The position numbers and the translations under genes were made by a program. 64,000 bases of DNA from Helianthus annuus. Taxonomy: Eukaryota > Streptophyta > Magnoliopsida > Asterales > Asteraceae. This document shows, piece after piece, positions 10,437 to 22,493 of the stretch. How positions within the stretch are numbered: the stretch's first letter is position 1; each line of letters starts with the position of its first letter. The notes beneath the pieces were generated by a model. The model searched no databases. It saw only the letters and a program-made list of their open reading frames with translations, and was not told where the DNA came from. Location: the NCBI RefSeq assembly GCF_002127325.2, contig NC_035445.2, positions 81,586,383 through 81,650,382 on the forward strand. Reading direction: 5' to 3'.

Positions 10437-13400
10437 ATGTCGAACATGACTAAATTGAACGAACTCTTAAGGATGGAACATGAGGTTGGCACTACGAACA
10501 AACCACCAAAGATGATGAAGGTGGAAAACTACTTGACTTGGAAGGATAGGTTTCAATCCTTCATTGAATATTAGGACACTCGCATGTGGATCTGTATTGT
10601 TGACGGGTACACAAACCCTACACATGATTTTGAAGGCAGACCTCGTGTGACAGCTTATGTGAACATGCAGGAGAATGATAAAAAGATGTGTGAGGCTGAA
10701 AAGAGAGCCTTAGCTGCTATCAAGATGTCTTTACCTGATAGCATCAAACATACCTTTAAGAAGTACACTACTTCAAAGGAAATGTGGGATGCTCTAGAGA
10801 AGAGATATGAAGGAAATCCTGATGTCAAAAAGAACAAAGTTTATCTTCTGAAGAAGCAGTTTGCTGTGTTTAAGCACATGAAGAATGAGTCACTTGAGGA
10901 CATCATCACTCGATACTACCATCTGATGTCAGAGCTGGATAATTATGATATAGACTGCTATTCTGACATAGAGAAAAATGACAAGCTGCTAGATGCCCTG
11001 CCTGCTAAATGGGATATTTACACTCTCATGATAAAGGGAGAAGCTGACTATGAAACAAAGGAGTTGGAAGAAGTTGTTGGAAAGCTAAGAGCTTATGAGC
11101 TCAGCATGAAGAAGAAGGACACTGGATATGATCAGGTTCAAGATCCAGGGATCTACAATGGGCTTACATCTTCTTCATCTCATGATGCTTCTAGCGACTC
11201 TGCCACTGCTTTCCTTTCGTGTGATAATGAACAGGTTACAGTGAATGAGGATGGTGATGTGTGCTTTGTTGCAGCTGCAGGAGGATCAACAGGAGTTAAG
11301 AGACAATCAGCTTCTAAGCAAACAAGCAGTGTAAAGTCAATGCCTATGAGTGTGAAGTCTGCTGAAGAACATCTTGCACTACTTGCTTCCTTTGTTGCCT
11401 CTTATGAGAACTACATTCAGGGGAAGATATCTGATCCTGCTACCTTAGATGAAGACTATGATCAGATTGACCCTGATGATCTAGAAGAGATGGATTTACA
11501 ATGGCAGATGGCCATGATTTCGAGGCGTGTGAAGAGGTTCATGAACAGAACTGGAAGGAAGTTTGTGGGGAAGAATGTTGGTTTTGACAAGGCAAAAGTC
11601 AGGTGCTTTAACTGTCAGAGTTATGGTCACTTCGCAAGGGAATGTCAGAAACAAAAGCATGAGACTTCGAGCCAGAGTTCAAACAATAGAAATTCATCAA
11701 ACAACTCTAACTCAAGGGCGTTGATCTCTACTGCAAGAGAGGGGTCGTATGACTGGAGCATTCACTTAGAAAAAGATGAGAATGTTACACAAGCATTTAT
11801 GGCAGAGATCGTGCCAGTTGAAGAAGGTGAAACTAAAGCAGATGCTGAGAAAGAAAGTGATGCTGAGGTAAAGAAGGTTGATCAGACAACTGAAGCTGAA
11901 GAGGAAAAGCCAGAGTCTGAGCATGAAATGGAAGCTGATGAGAAAGATGAAATTATCAAAAGAATGGGAGCTCAACTTGCTGCTCTCATGGCCAACTCAG
12001 ACAAAGCGACAGGAGAGGTAAGTAAGTCTGCTACTTCTGTTTGTTTAAAGTGTCGTGAACTACAGGGTGAAGTTGATAAATTGTCAACTCAAAACAAAAG
12101 TCTTGTGAGCGAAATGTCAAACGTAAAAGAATCAAATTTCTTTGCTAAAAGAAATGAGACATCATATTTGAAAAAGATAAAAGGCTATGAAGCTGAAATT
12201 GAAGCTTTAACCTGCAAATTAAATGAAAAACTTCAAGTCATTGACTTAGCTCATGACATGATGGCTGAGAAAACAAAAGAGATTTCTGATAAGAACAAAG
12301 AGTTGTCAGATGCACAACTTAAAATTGTTGAACTTGAAAAGAAGTTAGGTCAATTCAGAGATTCTACCTTTGTTATGAAACATATGATGGGTGGGTTAAA
12401 GAAAAGTAATGACAAGACAAGTGTGGGATTCTAGGGCTTTAATGAAGTCCCACCTCCTCTTAGTCATGACTATTCTTTCTTACCTGATGAAGATGAGTTC
12501 ACAGACTTTTTGTCAACATCACCAAGTAGTTTCACTTCCAGTCAAGGTGATGTGTTTGTGGATAATGATGCTAAGAAGGAAAATAACAGCAAACCTGTTT
12601 TGAAAAAAAAATACACCTTCTAAAAACAATAATCAAACTTTTGTTAAAAAGGTTAATTTTGTTCAAGGAAGTGATATGAAAACCGAAACAGCTGTTATCG
12701 AAAAGGAATCAAATGTAGAGTTTGCTAAAAACAAAAACATAGAAAAAGCTGAAATTAAGCAAACTGATCAAAATCCTTCCAAAGCATCATCATCTGAAAC
12801 AGAATCTAGTTCAAAGGCTTCAGGTGAGAAGTCTTCGAAAAGGAGATCGTGCTTCAAATGTCACACAAAGGGACATGTAGCCAGCTGCTGTCCAAATAAA
12901 AAGGTTGAAGCACAAGTTAGTGAGAATCAAAGAGGGAAGTCACCAGAAAAGAACGGTGATAAAAAGGAAAGAGAGTCTAACTCTCCAAAGAAAGCTGCTC
13001 CAAAGCAACAACAGGGTGTTGCTAGTGGTGTAGATAAGGCTGAAAAAGGAACTCCTCAAGTTCCTCGTTTTCAAAGAAATCAACCAAGATTTCAGCCTGA
13101 ATCTACATCAGGCAGATATGAGAGATCTAGAAGTAGTTCACCAAAAATGAACAACCAAAATTCAAATAATTTTAGAAGCCAAGGTCAATATCAAAATCGA
13201 TACCAAAATAATGGTGGTCGAACTTTTTACAACAATGGCTTTAGAAATTATAACAATCAAGCTTCTTGGAATCAAAACTCAAGATTTCAAAGGTCACACA
13301 GTCCAAACACATATAGGAACCCACAGGACCAAAGACCTTATGGAAATCATACCCCATTTCCATCAACAGGTCCAAGATCCAAGACTCCAGTCAGGAGTGA

Positions 13401-13482
13401 TGGACATTGGATGGATGTTCCTGTAGTTGATGAATCTGGACGACCCAAGACCATCAAGGCTTGGGTCCTCCACTCTAACTAA
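10437..13482 (+). pseudogene. Copia gag, interrupted
   Basis: The first ATG at 10437 opens a frame that hits TAG at 10572-10574, then resumes in frame from 10584 to a second TAG at 12432-12434. A run of nine A at 12603-12611 moves the reading to another frame, open to TAA at 13480-13482. The first part (10584-11200) is the copia-type gag polypeptide (UBN2-like) domain. A CCHC knuckle ([14 protein letters not shown]) lies near 11612, followed by an acidic, lysine-rich and coiled-coil-like stretch. A second knuckle (CFKCHTKGHVASCC) lies near 12850, then an Asn/Gln/Arg-rich tail. Two separated knuckles make it longer than a typical copia gag. The flanking reading through each lesion remains gag-like, so these are disabling mutations. 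Confidence 0.85.
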
Positions 13483-13496
13483 TTTTTGGTTGGTGT

Positions 13497-16400
13497 GTGC
13501 AGGAGCTGCTAAGGAGGATTATCAACTTATGGTATGTTGATAGTGGCTGCTCCAGGCACATGACGGGGGATGCGAGGTTGTTTTCTGAATTTGAAGAATT
13601 TGATGGTGGACATGTTAATTTTGCTGGTGCTAAAGGTGGTAGGATTACTGGAAGAGGAAAAGTGACGAATGGGAAGATCACATTGGACAAAGTGAACTAT
13701 GTTGAGCAGCTGAAACACAATCTGATGAGCGTGTCACAAGTCTGCGACAAGGGTCACTCGGTCCATTTTACAAATACTGAGGCGTTGGTGTTGAAACCGG
13801 GTTTGGTCATTCCGGACGATTGGATAGTGATGCGTGCACCAAGGAAAAATGATACTTATGTCATGGACATGGGTGCCAAAGATCCAACTGCTGCGGTGGC
13901 GTGTTTACTGTCAAAAGCATCTGAAGCTGAATCTATGCTGTGGCACAGACGCATGGCTCATATTCACTACCGCAAAATGAATTACATTATCAAAAATGAG
14001 CTAGTGAAAGGAGTTCCATTGCTGAGGTTTCAAGTGGAAGATAAATGTCTTCCATGTCAAAAGGGAAAACAACACAAGAAACCTCATAAGTCTAAAACAG
14101 TAAATTCCATTAATGCACCTTATGAATTACTTCACACGGATTTATTCGGTCCAGTGAACGTAAGGAGCATAGGTGGAAAGTACTACTGTCTTGTTGTCAC
14201 TGATGATTACTCACGTTATTCATGGGTTTTCTTTTTAGGTACAAAGGATGAAACAGCAGAGATGCTGATAGATCTTTTTACAAAATTGGAAAACGTCCAT
14301 GATGCAAGGATCAAGAGGATAAGGAGTGATAATGGCACGGAGTTCAAGAATCGTATTCTGGATCTCTACTGTCTTCGAAAGGGAATTGAACATCAGTATT
14401 CCGCTCCTTATACTCCTCAACAAAATGGAGTCGCTGAGAGGAAAAACCAGACGTTGATTGAAGCCGCTAGGACGATGCTTTCAGATTCAAAGCTACCAGT
14501 TCTTTTCTGGGGAGAAGCTGTGAATACAGCTTGCTACGTCCTAAACAAAGTTTTGACCGTTAAACGTTTTAACAAAACTTGTCATGAGTTGATGTTTAAC
14601 GAGAAACCAAACTTAACAGGCTTTGAACCATTTGGATTACCCTGCACCATTGTGCGTAACAAAGATAAACAAAAATTCGGTGAGGTGGCAGACGAAGGCT
14701 ACTTTCTGGGCTATGTGCCTGGCGCACCGAATAAAAGGGTTTTTAATCTAAAAACTGGTAAAATTGAGGTTGTTTTTAATGTGGAAATTACATCCTACAA
14801 GCCTCAACAATCAACGAGTGGTCCTGCTATATTATATGATTATGAAAGTGTTTTTAAATCATTTAATATTCCTGAGGTTTCTGATGCAGATGATTCTCAG
14901 CTGATTCAAACAGTGATTGGTGAAGACGATGAAGGCGAGTTCATGCCTAGATCGAATGTTGATATGTCAGATGCTCCGGAAACTTCCCATGGTGCTGCTG
15001 ATCCTGATTCAAGTGATAGTGAACCTGAACCTAATCAGGGGGAGGATTTCATTAATCCATTTGCAAATCAGAATATTCAGGGGGAGGTTGGATCAAACCT
15101 GGGTGACAATCTGGAAGTCGATGCTGTTGCTACTACACGAGCAAATAGAGATCATCCAGTTGAGATGATACTTGGAGATCCCACTGCAGGTGTTCAGACA
15201 AGAAGAAGCATTGCAGCGAATTCTGGGTTATTTGTTTCGATTGAGAAGACTGGGATAGTGAATGAGTGCTTGTATAGTTGCTTTATTTCCCAAGAGGAGC
15301 CGAAGAACATTCATATGGCTCTAAAAGACAATTCATGGGTTGAGGCTATGCAAGAGGAATTGGCCCAGTTTGCGAAGTTAAAGGTTTGGGAGTTAGTGGA
15401 CCTTCCTAAAGGTGAAAGAGAGATTGGCACTAAATGGGTATTTAGGTGCAAGAAAGATGAAAGAGGTATTGTCACGCGTAACAAGGCTCGGTTAGTTGTT
15501 AAAGGGTTTAATCAGCAAGAAGGGATTGATTACAATGAAGTGTTTGCACCAGTGGCAAGGTTGGAGGCAATTCGTTTGTTTCTGGCTTTTGCTTCATTCA
15601 AGGGCTTCAAAGTTTACCAACTTGACATGAAGAGTGCATTTCTTTACGGAAAAGTCCAAGAACTGGTGTATGTCTCACAACCAGAAGGGTTCGTTGATCC
15701 AGACTATCCAGATCGAGTGTACAAACTTGATAAGGCTTTGTATGGGTTACATCAAGCTCCCAGGGCGTGGTACGAGACATTGTCTACACATCTGCTCAAG
15801 AATGGTTTTGAAAGAGGTCAGATTGACAGTACACTATTCATTAAGCGAAAGAAGGAAGATTTTCTGCTGGTACAGGTATACGTAGATGACATCATCTTTG
15901 GGTCATCTGATGAGAACATGTGTAAGGAATTTGACCAGGTGATGAAGAGCAAGTTTGAAATGAGTGCTATGGGTGAGCTGTCTTACTTTCTGGGATTACA
16001 AGTTGAACAGAAGGAGGATGGGATGTTTATTCATCAAACGAAGTATGTGTATGACATTTTGGATCGGTTCAAAATGAATGATTGCACTACTTGCAACACA
16101 CCCATTTGTGAAAACCACAATCTAGGCCCAGATCATGAAAGCACTGAAGATGTTGATCCTACTCATTACAAGGCGATGATTGGTTCTCTAATGTACTTGA
16201 CTGCTTCAAGACCTGACATCATGTTTGCCGTATGCTTGTGTGCCAGATATCAGGCGAATCCGAAAGAGTCACATATGAAAGCAGTGAAGCGTATTCTTCG
16301 TTACTTGAAGGGGAAACCTAAACTTGGGTTGTGGTATCCAACTGATAGTGATCTGAGGTTCGTTGCTTACACTGATTCAGACTTTGGAGGATGCAAATCG

Positions 16401-16826
16401 AACAGAAAGTCTACAACAGGTGGTTGTCAGTTCTTAGGAGGCAGGATAGTGTGTTGGCAATGCAAGAAGCAATCCTGTGTGTCTACCTCTACGTGTGAAG
16501 CTGAATATATTGCTGCGGGTAGCTGTTGCTCTCAGGTTCTCTGGATTCAACAGCAGATGCGCGATTACGGTTTGGATTTCACTCGTACTCCTATTATGAT
16601 AGATAATAATGCCACTATTTCAATCACAAACAATCCCGTAAAGCACAGTAGAACTAAACATATTGACATACGTCATCACTTTATACGGGATTGTGCTGAA
16701 AAACGACTAATTGAATTACATCGAGTCGACACAGAAGATAATCTTGCTGATCTTTACACTAAAGCTTTTGATCGAGCTCGCTTTGAACACTTAGTCGAAC
16801 TCAACGGGATGAGGAATCCTGAATAA
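13497..16826 (+). CDS. Copia pol polyprotein (protease, integrase, reverse transcriptase, RNase H)
   Basis: One uninterrupted frame of about 1109 codons in a different frame from gag, without its own ATG, so it is normally made as a gag-pol fusion. Residues below count from 13497. The protease motif D-S-G-C is at 15-18. The GAG-pre-integrase finger (HRRMAH...CxxC) is at about 140-205. The integrase core has TDLFGP, SDNGTEF and GVAERKNQ, giving the D, D, E positions. The reverse transcriptase has YVDD near 795. RNase H has TDSDFGG near 957, CEAEY near 998 and the KHIDIRHHF box near 1060. All catalytic residues checked are present. The linker between integrase and reverse transcriptase is acidic and contains two purine-rich tracts (see findings). 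The coding region looks functional, but gag is broken. Confidence 0.9.
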   Translation: MQELLRRIINLWYVDSGCSRHMTGDARLFSEFEEFDGGHVNFAGAKGGRITGRGKVTNGKITLDKVNYVEQLKHNLMSVSQVCDKGHSVHFTNTEALVLKPGLVIPDDWIVMRAPRKNDTYVMDMGAKDPTAAVACLLSKASEAESMLWHRRMAHIHYRKMNYIIKNELVKGVPLLRFQVEDKCLPCQKGKQHKKPHKSKTVNSINAPYELLHTDLFGPVNVRSIGGKYYCLVVTDDYSRYSWVFFLGTKDETAEMLIDLFTKLENVHDARIKRIRSDNGTEFKNRILDLYCLRKGIEHQYSAPYTPQQNGVAERKNQTLIEAARTMLSDSKLPVLFWGEAVNTACYVLNKVLTVKRFNKTCHELMFNEKPNLTGFEPFGLPCTIVRNKDKQKFGEVADEGYFLGYVPGAPNKRVFNLKTGKIEVVFNVEITSYKPQQSTSGPAILYDYESVFKSFNIPEVSDADDSQLIQTVIGEDDEGEFMPRSNVDMSDAPETSHGAADPDSSDSEPEPNQGEDFINPFANQNIQGEVGSNLGDNLEVDAVATTRANRDHPVEMILGDPTAGVQTRRSIAANSGLFVSIEKTGIVNECLYSCFISQEEPKNIHMALKDNSWVEAMQEELAQFAKLKVWELVDLPKGEREIGTKWVFRCKKDERGIVTRNKARLVVKGFNQQEGIDYNEVFAPVARLEAIRLFLAFASFKGFKVYQLDMKSAFLYGKVQELVYVSQPEGFVDPDYPDRVYKLDKALYGLHQAPRAWYETLSTHLLKNGFERGQIDSTLFIKRKKEDFLLVQVYVDDIIFGSSDENMCKEFDQVMKSKFEMSAMGELSYFLGLQVEQKEDGMFIHQTKYVYDILDRFKMNDCTTCNTPICENHNLGPDHESTEDVDPTHYKAMIGSLMYLTASRPDIMFAVCLCARYQANPKESHMKAVKRILRYLKGKPKLGLWYPTDSDLRFVAYTDSDFGGCKSNRKSTTGGCQFLGGRIVCWQCKKQSCVSTSTCEAEYIAAGSCCSQVLWIQQQMRDYGLDFTRTPIMIDNNATISITNNPVKHSRTKHIDIRHHFIRDCAEKRLIELHRVDTEDNLADLYTKAFDRARFEHLVELNGMRNPE

Positions 16827-18712
16827 CTGGTTTTTCATAAGAATTTTGTAAATAGTTTACTGCTTTTTCAAAAAATCAAAAATACAAAAACATTAAAAAA
16901 AATCAAAAACATAAAAAATAGAAAATCAAAAATAAGTTATCACTGTGTGAAAAAGAAGAAATGATAGTACATCAGCAAGTTAGACTGTCACACTCAAACT
17001 GAATTAAATTGCTTAAGTGTGATAGCAGCTTCATCATATGATGTATCAGTAGGCAAAAGCATGAAATAATCAACTTACCAAAGTGATATAAACCTAAATG
17101 CACTGAGTATGAGTGGGGAACACATCAGTGGTGTATGGTTTAATGACCTTAATTCTTGCGTTGACAGATTGCCAAAATCTGAAGTTTTGGGTCTTTATAC
17201 TGTTATTTCATCTGGGATATCTTGGATGTCTGTCTGTTCAGAACTAAAATTGTACATGACCCCAGGAAAGAAAGTCACTTGGAATTAGCTCATTTCTATT
17301 TGAATGTCTGTATGTTTTCCCGATACACACAATTTTGATCTGATTCTGAAATCTTCTCTGAAAAAAGTCGTGTACCTCCTCTGCTGCATCCAGATATATG
17401 CTGACCTGGAGGTGCTAGGCAACGACAGCTTCTGCTGCATCCAGATACATGCTGACCTAGCTGTACGTTGTCGCACTATAGATCTAATACACCCGAAAGA
17501 GGCCCTCAAGTGCCCAAAAGAAACCCAAGAAACTTATATCAAACTGAGAAAATCTCATTTGATCTGTATATTATACCATCTCTACTAAAGATCTATTCTG
17601 TTCTCTTCTCAACCTATTCCCAGTTAAGATTTCAGAAATCTGGATTGGACTTGTGAAATATGTGGTAGGGAAGATACTTGCATGATAGAGTGTGTTGTTT
17701 ATATTTCCAGGATTTGATTTGTATTTACTTGGGTGTTCATAGTTAAGCAATTAAAACATGATAAAACAGTTTAAATGCAGACCTAGACACAGTAAGGATA
17801 TCTTAAAGGATGAATTCAGTATACTCACCTACTACGATGAATCTTTGTGCATACCTTGATCGTGGGGGTATATCCTGAAGTGGGACACGCTCGTATTTCA
17901 GAAAATAAAATTACCTTAACGTATCATATGGTAATGGTACTTGAAATGTTCATGCATTTTGTTTAAGTGGACAAACATACTGGTAATCGTCTTGAACTGC
18001 TTTTCACGAAAATTACCAAAAGAATTAACAAATTGTGTGAAACAGTTTGATTTTGCTGATATGATCTTCTTACCGGTGATTCTCACAAAAATAGATTGTT
18101 TTCTGCTTTTTGTTATTTATTTGCTTTCAGAAAATACAAAAAATACAAAAATAGTGTCTTTTTCTGTTTAAAATTCTTAATGTACGGAAAACTGTTATTT
18201 TAGGAGGAATTGTTACTGATAGGGGGAGACGGTGTTAATAAGTGAGTTCAAAAATTTTCAAATCAGCAGGTTATAGGGTGTTTTGTTTGAAATTTGTGCG
18301 TGTTGGTGCTAAATGGAAAATGCTTAATCTGTAACACCGTTTAACAAATCTCTTGAATAATAATAATTTGTTTAACTTTTGTTGAAAAATTCTTATGGTT
18401 TCTCGAGATGTTTTTTTATAGTATACAGATTGAAGCTGTATGTTGCTGAAGAGTTGCTGTTAAGATGAGAGTTTGTTTGGATGCATGGTAGAACCTCCTT
18501 TCTACATTGCAGACAGAGTTAAAGAGTGTGAAGAGTGCTATTCAAATGCTGAACCAGAGTTTACTCAAGTGCTAAAGTTTTGAAGATTTGGTGATTGGAT
18601 GCATCAGCTTAGGGGGAGTCTGTTGCTGACAGAAGCTGTTAAAGCTGAAGCTATCCAAAGACCAAAAGACTTGAAGATTCTGAAGACTGAAGTTACCTTT
18701 GCAAGCTATTGT
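16827..18712 (+). other. Long 3' non-coding region of the Copia element
   Basis: About 1.9 kb between pol and the polypurine tract with no convincing ORF. It holds a duplicated segment of about 52 bp (17377-17462; each copy starts ctgctgcatccagata) and AGGGGGAG motifs at 18221 and 18611 that resemble the polypurine tract at the LTR boundary. No env-like protein is recognisable. Confidence 0.6.
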
Positions 18713-18724
18713 CAAGGGGGAGTT
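18713..18724 (+). other. Polypurine tract of the Copia element
   Basis: A purine run (aagggggag) ends 2-3 nt before the 3' LTR, in the position used to prime plus-strand DNA synthesis. Confidence 0.85.
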
Positions 18725-19188
18725 TGTTGGTGCATGTTTTGTGACAACAGCTTAGATTTGGTCTTTGGATATCTTGTAATTAGTAAAACGATAAACAGTT
18801 AGCGGGTTTAGCTTTGTAATAGTTTGTTATAGTGAAGTAAGAGTGATTGGGCCAAACCAAACCCATGTATGGGGGAGGGTTTGCGAATTGGGCCTTGCCC
18901 AAGACCTAGCCCATATGCAAAGCTTTGTCCTATATAAACAAAGCTTAGCATTAGGGTTTAGGTTAATCATCTAATCACCTTAATCACTTGGAGAGAATTC
19001 GTGAAAGACAACGGCTTGGACGAATTAGGATCTTGATTGATTGTAATCGTTACGAAGATAATCAATAAAGATCGGGTTTGAAGTGATTCGTGTTCTACTA
19101 GTTTTCTGTGAAATCTAATCTAGGGGATTCCGCACTCTAGGTTGGATCGACGATTCTGTTACGATCCGCACGTGTTACGGGACTTACA
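18725..19188 (+). repeat. 3' LTR of the Copia element
   Basis: 464 bp, about 98.9% identical to 9173-9636, followed directly by the target duplication ACCCT (19189-19193). Confidence 0.95.
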
Positions 19189-19444
19189 ACCCTGCGCCCT
19201 AAAAATGATCTCATCCTTGTGCCACTGCCTGGCCTTTCCAGCAGTGGGGGATCGATATGGTGGGACGTTTCCCTGAGGCTCCTGGAGCTGTGAAGTTCAT
19301 AATTGTTGACGTTGATTATTTCACCAAATGGGTGGAGGCCAAAGCACTCGCTTCGACTACTGCCATGATGGTGCGCAAGTTCATATGGGAACACATCATT
19401 TGCAGATTCGGCCTCCCACTCCAGAATGTAACCGATAATGACAC
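19189..19444 (+). pseudogene. Tat pol, second block: integrase core
   Basis: Continues the Tat integrase directly after the Copia target duplication. A frameshift sits near 19230, after which W-G-I-D-M-V-G gives the first catalytic aspartate. The second is near 19435 (the usual DNGT is here DNDT). The block ends at 19444, where the Athila-like element inserted with duplication GACAC (19440-19444 and 32796-32800). Confidence 0.85.
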
Positions 19445-21045
19445 TGATGTGGAAAAAGTAGTTCAACTAATTAAACTAAAATTACCCTAAATTAAGACTC
19501 AAGTAATAAAAATCTAGACTCTTTAACCTGACTAAACTACTCACCGGCAAGTGTACCGGTCGACTCTAGCACAGAAAAGTAAGTCCGGATGTCGAACCCA
19601 CAAGGACTCTATGAATTACGTTAACGACTCAATTTAGACTAGACACTGACACGACTAAACAAATATTGTGTTTGGGGGGGGGGGGGGTTTACTAAAATCC
19701 TAAAATTATGATTAAATTGAAATTAACTAAAACACGAACGAAAACTAAGGTTTTGTTTCAGATGAGATTAAGGGCTACCTAGACTTGAATCCAGTTTAAC
19801 TACGAATGGACTTCTAACGGTTTTATTGTTGTATGGAGCCGGGATCGTTAAATACTAAACCTTAAGGTATTTCAATGCTAAGACTTCCCGACCCTTCTCA
19901 GGAAGAAACCTAGGAAACCCTACAAGGCTGTTATGATTACCGACTGTTAGATTTCCTCTCAGTCCTCTAACGATTCTAAAAGTGCCCTAATATGACCATC
20001 TACCTCTCAGCGCGATAATCTAAGGCAATTCTAGGTTCTGACTTGGTTTACTAGACACAACTGCAATTAGGGAACTAACTTCGACTTCTCTCAAAATCTA
20101 AATTAGCTATATACTGCACCGCGACCTAATAACTAACCTGAGCCTCTCAGCGACAAGTTAAGCAGAATATTTACTTCTAATTGTATTTTAATTACTGTTT
20201 CTAAGGCTATCGGCCGATTTACCCAAAGATCACCCGAACCCGCAAAGATGCAAATAATCAACACAGATCTATTATGTGATAAAGACCGTCACTAAAATCT
20301 ATGTGAAACAGCAAACAATCCACAATCAAAAGTAAATACGCACACGCACCAAATCAGAAAATCTAGAACACTTTACTTTCAAAATCAATCCATAATCAAA
20401 CAATAAAAACCGTTAAAAGATCCAAACATAAATTAAACCTTCATCAAATCTAGGTAGTATCTAAGTTTAGCCAAGAAACATGTTGTTCAAATCAAACAAA
20501 ACAAGTTCAAAACAAGAATTCTTCCTAAAGTATTGAAAACGCGAAAAATAAGGAACACCGGGAGATAAAACCCGAAAGATCTTCACTCTCACGATCCAAG
20601 CTTCAACCGGATGATTCCCGTTAGCCAAAATACTCCGAAAAACTCAAAATCTCCTCTGAAATTCGTCCTAGGGTTTCTTGGTTCGCAATTAGGGTTTTCA
20701 GTTCAGTTTCTTGGTAATATAAGTCAAACCCTAAACCAGAAGTCAAAATCAGTCAAACAGGGACCCTCGCGTGGCGCGAGGGTGGCTAGGCGTCACGCGG
20801 CGCCTCTAAACTCAATTTCTTGATTTTTTAATTCTTTTCCGAATTCCAGCTTCTCCGACGCGCGTACGAATCCCGTTTTTCTTCCGAACTGCTCGTTTTT
20901 ACTCGTTTTTCAACACTTTAAGCTACGGGACCTGAAATCAAAGCTTAACGTCAGCAGTATCATAGTTCTAACCTAAAACAGACTCAAAACGACTGAAGAC
21001 TGACCAAAATATACACTATAAACATATGTACTTTTCAGTACATCA
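19445..21045 (-). repeat. 3' LTR of the Athila-like element (left on the plus strand)
   Basis: 1601 bp. Differs from the other LTR at two bases (c/t near 20061, t/a near 20532), in a poly-G run (14 G at 19674-19687) and by an extra 10-bp actcgttttt unit near 20901-20910. The small ORF at 20611-20823 also occurs in the other LTR and is chance. Confidence 0.95.
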
Positions 21046-22493
21046 AACATCCCCACACTTACTCTTTTTTCGTCCTCGAAAAAGAATTATGCAACGGAAT
21101 CAGAAACGAACAATTACTCGGGTCAAAAGTATAGGTACAATTAATTAAAACCAAAGCTTGCGTTAGCTGCGATTGCAAATATACTTTATCCACTCTAAAC
21201 CCGAATCCAATCCCAAACCCTTATCATGTGAATTTAATTTAAGTGCGGTCAATCGACCTAGGGTCTCACACTAGAATCAACAGTCCACCTACTCCCAACT
21301 CAAGCTTATAGGACTAAAAGAACGATCATTTGACCAATTCCTAACCGTTTTATACCAAGATAAAGAGAGTTTGAAATCAAATCTATATATTTTTTTCATT
21401 TTTTTTCTTTTTTCAGCTTGCTCTTTTTTTTTTTTCAAGTTCATTTTCGTGAGACTAGACGATGCTTTCCCTAACCCAGCGGTATTCCGACTGTAGAGTC
21501 GCTATCCCCAATCACAGATTACATAGGTTTCGGTACTTTTATTCGGCAAGTCGATTTCACACATCCCAGAGGCATTCCGGCTGTAGAGTCGCTATCCCCA
21601 ACCACAGATTACATAGGCCTGTGTTACTTTCATTTAGTTTCTAGCTCACTTTTATTTATTTTTTTTTCTTTTTTCAGCGAGATATGATAAAAAACTCTAA
21701 CTATCTTAGCTTATAACGGCATCCCTTATACTATTTTTGCCAGTTTTAGTTTCTCATATTTCCCAGGCGAGAACCCACTAGCAGACCGACAATTAAGGTA
21801 TATTAACTCAAAGGGACTTAGAACCAAAACCCGGGCCTATCCACATATCCCAAACTAGACGCAAACTTGGTTTATTTAGATCTCATATTATAATTATTTG
21901 AACCCGAGCAAAAATTCATTTTTTCTATCATTTTCCGCTTTATTTTGCAAACTTCTTTTTATTTCGAAAGACATTTTCTGATTTTTCAATTTTTTTTTAT
22001 AATAATAAAGACTCAATATTTACATGTATCCCATCCCCACACTTAGAGATTTGCATTGTCCCTAATGCAAGAACGAAAATACGACTCAACAACTACGTAA
22101 AAAAAATAAAAACTAAATAACGAACTAACGAACTAGACTCGACGACGAAATAAAAAATACAACAACAACAAAAAGAAGGAAAACGACTTAACTCAATATG
22201 TGAGACTGTCAAAGTGCCAGTCGTTTCCACATAGCCCTCCAATACCGAACGTGCTCAGCAAACAGTACCAAACTCCCTCACACACGAACGGAAAGCGGCT
22301 CCAAATCATCAACCTAAAACCAACATAGCATACCAAACCAACTACTACAAACGTTCAATGTACCAACATCCCAAGTTCAGACAGAAAATAAAAATATGTC
22401 TGCTAGTACAACCATATCGAATCTACCAAAACAACATAAACAAAAAAAATAAAGATATCAAAGGATATATGCTGCTTCAGTCCATCCGCTCCA
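21046..22493 (-). other. 3' non-coding region and polypurine tract of the Athila-like element
   Basis: Minus-strand purine tract aagtgtggggatgtt abuts the LTR (21046-21058 on plus), and a copy of its core lies at 22033-22044. A repeat of about 50 bp (containing gtagagtcgctatcccca) occurs at about 21474-21530 and 21567-21620. No ORF of note. Confidence 0.65.

Larger units (their letters stand above)
9173..19188 (+). mobile_element. Complete Ty1/Copia LTR retrotransposon, 10,016 bp
   Basis: Two 464-bp LTRs (9173-9636, 18725-19188) start TGTTGG and end TTACA. The 5-bp target duplication ACCCT is at 9168-9172 and 19189-19193. Order is LTR, primer-binding site, gag, protease, integrase, reverse transcriptase, RNase H, long 3' non-coding region, polypurine tract, LTR; integrase before reverse transcriptase defines Copia. 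Five substitutions separate the LTRs (about 1.1%), which at 1.3e-8 per site per year is roughly 0.4 million years. Pol is open but gag carries stops and a frameshift. It sits in the integrase region of the Tat element. Confidence 0.95.

Noticed and set aside
20611..20823. 70-residue ORF, repeated at 32371-32583
   Set aside because: Lies inside both LTRs of the Athila-like element. Identical copies follow from LTR identity, with no domain or codon signal.
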